Shown here: in pieces, positions 11,297 through 13,246 of the stretch
Layout of the letters: every line of letters begins with the position of its first letter
How positions within the stretch are numbered: position 1 is the first letter of the stretch
Translations under genes and position numbers: made by a program
The notes under the pieces: generated by a model
Seen by the model: the letters and a program-made list of their open reading frames with translations, nothing else
Told to the model about the DNA's origin: nothing
Database searches by the model: none
NCBI GenBank assembly: GCA_016209865.1
Contig: JACQVL010000228.1
Span: 1-13,246 of the forward strand
Origin: Candidatus Latescibacterota bacterium
GTDB taxonomy: Bacteria; JAAXHH01; JACQVL01
Reading direction: 5' to 3'
Length of the DNA: 13,246 bases

Positions 11297-13246
11297 GTGA
11301 ACCGCTCACCAGACCTGCCCCTCGAATTGGAGGGAGCTCTCTGCCCGCTCGGCGCGTTTGAACGAGCGAGTGGGCACTCGTTCGGCGGAAAAGCGGACTC
11401 GCTCGACCGGCTGGTCCGGATGGGATTCCCGGTGCCGGAAGGGTTCGGGATCGCGGCGGAGGTGTACCGCGCGACGGTCGGCGGGATCGGCCTGGATCGG
11501 CTCTGGCAGGAGGCCGGGTGGGATGCGCTGGGACAGAGACAGCCGGGGACGCACGAGCGTCTCAACGCGGTCTGTGCCCGGCTGCGCGCCGCGATCGAGC
11601 GGGCGCCGCTCCCGGACGTCACGCAGCGGGCGATCGGCCGACTGTATGCGGCCCTCGGCGACGAGGTCTCCGTGGCAGTCCGGTCGTCAGCCGTCGGGGA
11701 GGACGGCGAGGCCCACTCGTATGCGGGACAGCATACCAGCGTTCTCCGGGTACGGGGATCGGATGGGGTGCTGGAAGCAGTCCGCCGGTGCTGGGCGTCG
11801 CTCTTCTCCCCGCACGCCCTTCAGTACCGGCTCCGTCTGGGCGTCGGGCCAGTCGACGGCCAGATGGGGGTCGTCGTCCAGCGGATGGTGGAGGCCCAGG
11901 CGGCGGGAGTGGGGTTCAGCGCAGACCCGGCCGGACGCTTAGACGGTCGAGTGCTGATCGACGCGGTCGCCGGACTGGCGGACAGCCTGGTCTCCGGGGA
12001 ACGGACGCCGGCCGAGGTGGAGGTCGACCCGGACGGCCGGGTGCGCCGCCGGTCGGCCGGAGAGGGAGTCCTCTCAGACGCCCTGGCGCAGGAGGTGGCG
12101 GCCGTCGTCCGCCGAATCGCGGCCGCCTTCGGGACACAACAGGATGTGGAGTGGGCGTACGACGGGTCTCGCGTCTGGGTCGTCCAGGCGCGCCCGCTGA
12201 CGATCCCGGTCGCCCGGCCGGATGAGGGCACGAAAGTGGTCATCTGGACGGGGGCCAACCTCCAGGAAGCCATTCCGGAGCCGCTCACCCCGCTGTCGGA
12301 ACAGCTCACGCTTCGCTTCGTCGACCTGACGATCCGGCTGTCCTTCGAGGCCTTCGGTATCCCCAACGACCCGGACGACCCGTCCCTGATGGTCTACCGG
12401 GGACGGTTCTACATGAACTACAGCACATTCACATCCTGGACGTCGGTCCTGCCGGGGGTTGACCTCAGCCAGATCTTCCTCCAGTACGGCGACCCGCCGC
12501 GTCTGATCGACCGGCTCGCGTTCCGGCGGCGGAGCAAGCTCCGCTACCTGCTCCGCCTTCCTGCGGCCTTGCTCACGATGCTGGGCTGGTGGCTGTTTGC
12601 GGACCGGCGGATCGCTAAAGTGGTCGTGAAGAATGAAGAGAAGATCAGACAGGTCATCCGGCTGGCCGTCCCGGAGACGCCGGATGAGGCGCTGGGACGC
12701 ATCTTCGAGATGTCCGGTCCGGATCATGGGGTGATCAAAGCGTTCGGGATCGTCGGGGGGCTGGCGATGAGCCATCTCGCCTTCGCGCAGAAGGCGGCGA
12801 TGAAGGCGATTCCCGGCCTGGATTCCGCCACCGCCTGGGCTTCGACCGCCGGAATCGAGATGGCCAGCGCGGAGATGGGCCGCCGGCTGGCGCAGATGGC
12901 CGACCTCCTCCGGGACGACCCACCATGCCTCCAGCGGCTGGCGCAGGCCCTGACGGACGGACAGAGCGGCGTCCGGGTGCTCGACGAGCCGGGTTTCGCT
13001 GGCCTGCGCGCGCAGTTCGACGCCTTCATGCAGGCGTGCGGCCACCGGACGGAGAACGAGGCGGAGCTGGCTCAGCCCCGCTGGCAGGAACGACCGGACG
13101 ACGTCCTCCGGCGGGTGATCCAACTGGCGCGCGCCCCACGGCGGGACGTCAGCCCCGACGCGGTGCGTTCGACGATCCTGGATCGGGTGTCAGGGCTGAG
13201 ACGCTGGTTGATCCGGATGATGATCGAGCGCGCGCAGTTCTGGCAG
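11297..13246 (+). CDS. PEP synthase/rifampicin phosphotransferase-like enzyme, partial (right edge)
   Basis: An unbroken frame of 650 codons runs from a GTG at 11297 to the window edge. Residues about 20-305 form the ATP-grasp (PEP/pyruvate-binding) domain: SFGGKADSLDRL (28-39), GFPVPEGF (43-50), VAVRSSAVGEDGEAHSYAGQ (126-145), VQRMVEAQAAGVGFSADP (194-211), QDVEWAYDGSRVWVVQARPLT (282-302). A linker ANLQEAIPEPLTPLS (320-334) and a helical region with GHRTENEAEL and PRWQE (about 582-600) match the central domain of rifampicin-phosphotransferase-like proteins. That family moves a phosphate from ATP through a swivelling histidine domain; that domain would be beyond the edge. AGGGAG lies eight bases before the GTG, and an in-frame TAG at 11282 rules out an earlier start. 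GLADSLVSG replaces the usual GLGEALVSG. Pyruvate, rifamycin or another acceptor cannot be told apart here. Confidence 0.9.
   Translation, partial: MNRSPDLPLELEGALCPLGAFERASGHSFGGKADSLDRLVRMGFPVPEGFGIAAEVYRATVGGIGLDRLWQEAGWDALGQRQPGTHERLNAVCARLRAAIERAPLPDVTQRAIGRLYAALGDEVSVAVRSSAVGEDGEAHSYAGQHTSVLRVRGSDGVLEAVRRCWASLFSPHALQYRLRLGVGPVDGQMGVVVQRMVEAQAAGVGFSADPAGRLDGRVLIDAVAGLADSLVSGERTPAEVEVDPDGRVRRRSAGEGVLSDALAQEVAAVVRRIAAAFGTQQDVEWAYDGSRVWVVQARPLTIPVARPDEGTKVVIWTGANLQEAIPEPLTPLSEQLTLRFVDLTIRLSFEAFGIPNDPDDPSLMVYRGRFYMNYSTFTSWTSVLPGVDLSQIFLQYGDPPRLIDRLAFRRRSKLRYLLRLPAALLTMLGWWLFADRRIAKVVVKNEEKIRQVIRLAVPETPDEALGRIFEMSGPDHGVIKAFGIVGGLAMSHLAFAQKAAMKAIPGLDSATAWASTAGIEMASAEMGRRLAQMADLLRDDPPCLQRLAQALTDGQSGVRVLDEPGFAGLRAQFDAFMQACGHRTENEAELAQPRWQERPDDVLRRVIQLARAPRRDVSPDAVRSTILDRVSGLRRWLIRMMIERAQFWQ

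Noticed and set aside
12074-13123. A 349-codon open frame on the minus strand near the right edge.
   Set aside because: It is a shadow of the PEP-synthase-like gene, whose plus-strand frame is unbroken and shows family motifs throughout.

Overview
The window is GC-rich bacterial DNA with no RNA genes and no recognisable transposase, integrase or phage gene. The gene content is a GWxTD/TPR/formylglycine-enzyme-like/PEGA exported protein, a TPR protein ending in a DUF5683-like membrane tail, a PD40-propeller lipoprotein, a Gfo/Idh/MocA oxidoreductase and a TIM-barrel sugar isomerase. It suggests an uncultured lineage near the FCB group, Latescibacteria, Poribacteria or Gemmatimonadota. This assignment is an inference from protein families and is weak. 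All three stop codons end recognisable genes, so there is no sign of an altered genetic code.

Layout. (1) 1-944, minus strand: a small four-helix membrane protein, then a Gfo/Idh/MocA oxidoreductase whose frame is broken by one in-frame TAA at 78-80. Two back-to-back hairpins lie between them, and one covers the oxidoreductase ribosome binding site. (2) 945-1302: a divergent control region with a long GC-rich hairpin, a perfect 10-bp inverted repeat that looks like an operator, and a good sigma70-type promoter. (3) 1303-7605, plus strand: a three-gene unit of exported proteins. It encodes a 1230-residue multidomain periplasmic protein, a 372-residue TPR protein with a membrane-embedded tail, and a propeller lipoprotein of about 457 residues. 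All three carry export signals, and together they look like an undescribed cell-envelope assembly. This is the best candidate in the window for a new system. (4) 7612-9609, minus strand: a sugar phosphate isomerase/epimerase-like protein downstream of an adenosine deaminase-family enzyme. (5) 9881-10726, plus strand: an MBL-fold hydrolase, convergent with (6) a stand-alone CheY-like receiver on the minus strand (10730-11101). (7) 11297 to the window end, plus strand: a large PEP-synthase/rifampicin-phosphotransferase-like enzyme, open at the right edge.

The second theme is short tandem repeats. A heptamer family (consensus about AGTGRYS, ending in an A-rich AGTAARA unit) occurs four times, each immediately 5' of, or inside, the start of a gene. 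An octamer array (GTTNNNAC) forms a 36-bp imperfect inverted repeat between the deaminase and isomerase genes and supplies the deaminase's last codons and stop. A G/A-rich octamer array and a dRS3-like palindrome sit with a heptamer array at 6166-6300, where the lipoprotein signal peptide is partly encoded by repeat DNA. Repeats therefore reach into coding ends at two independent places.

Predicted promoters, operators and hairpins were found by eye and are candidates only.
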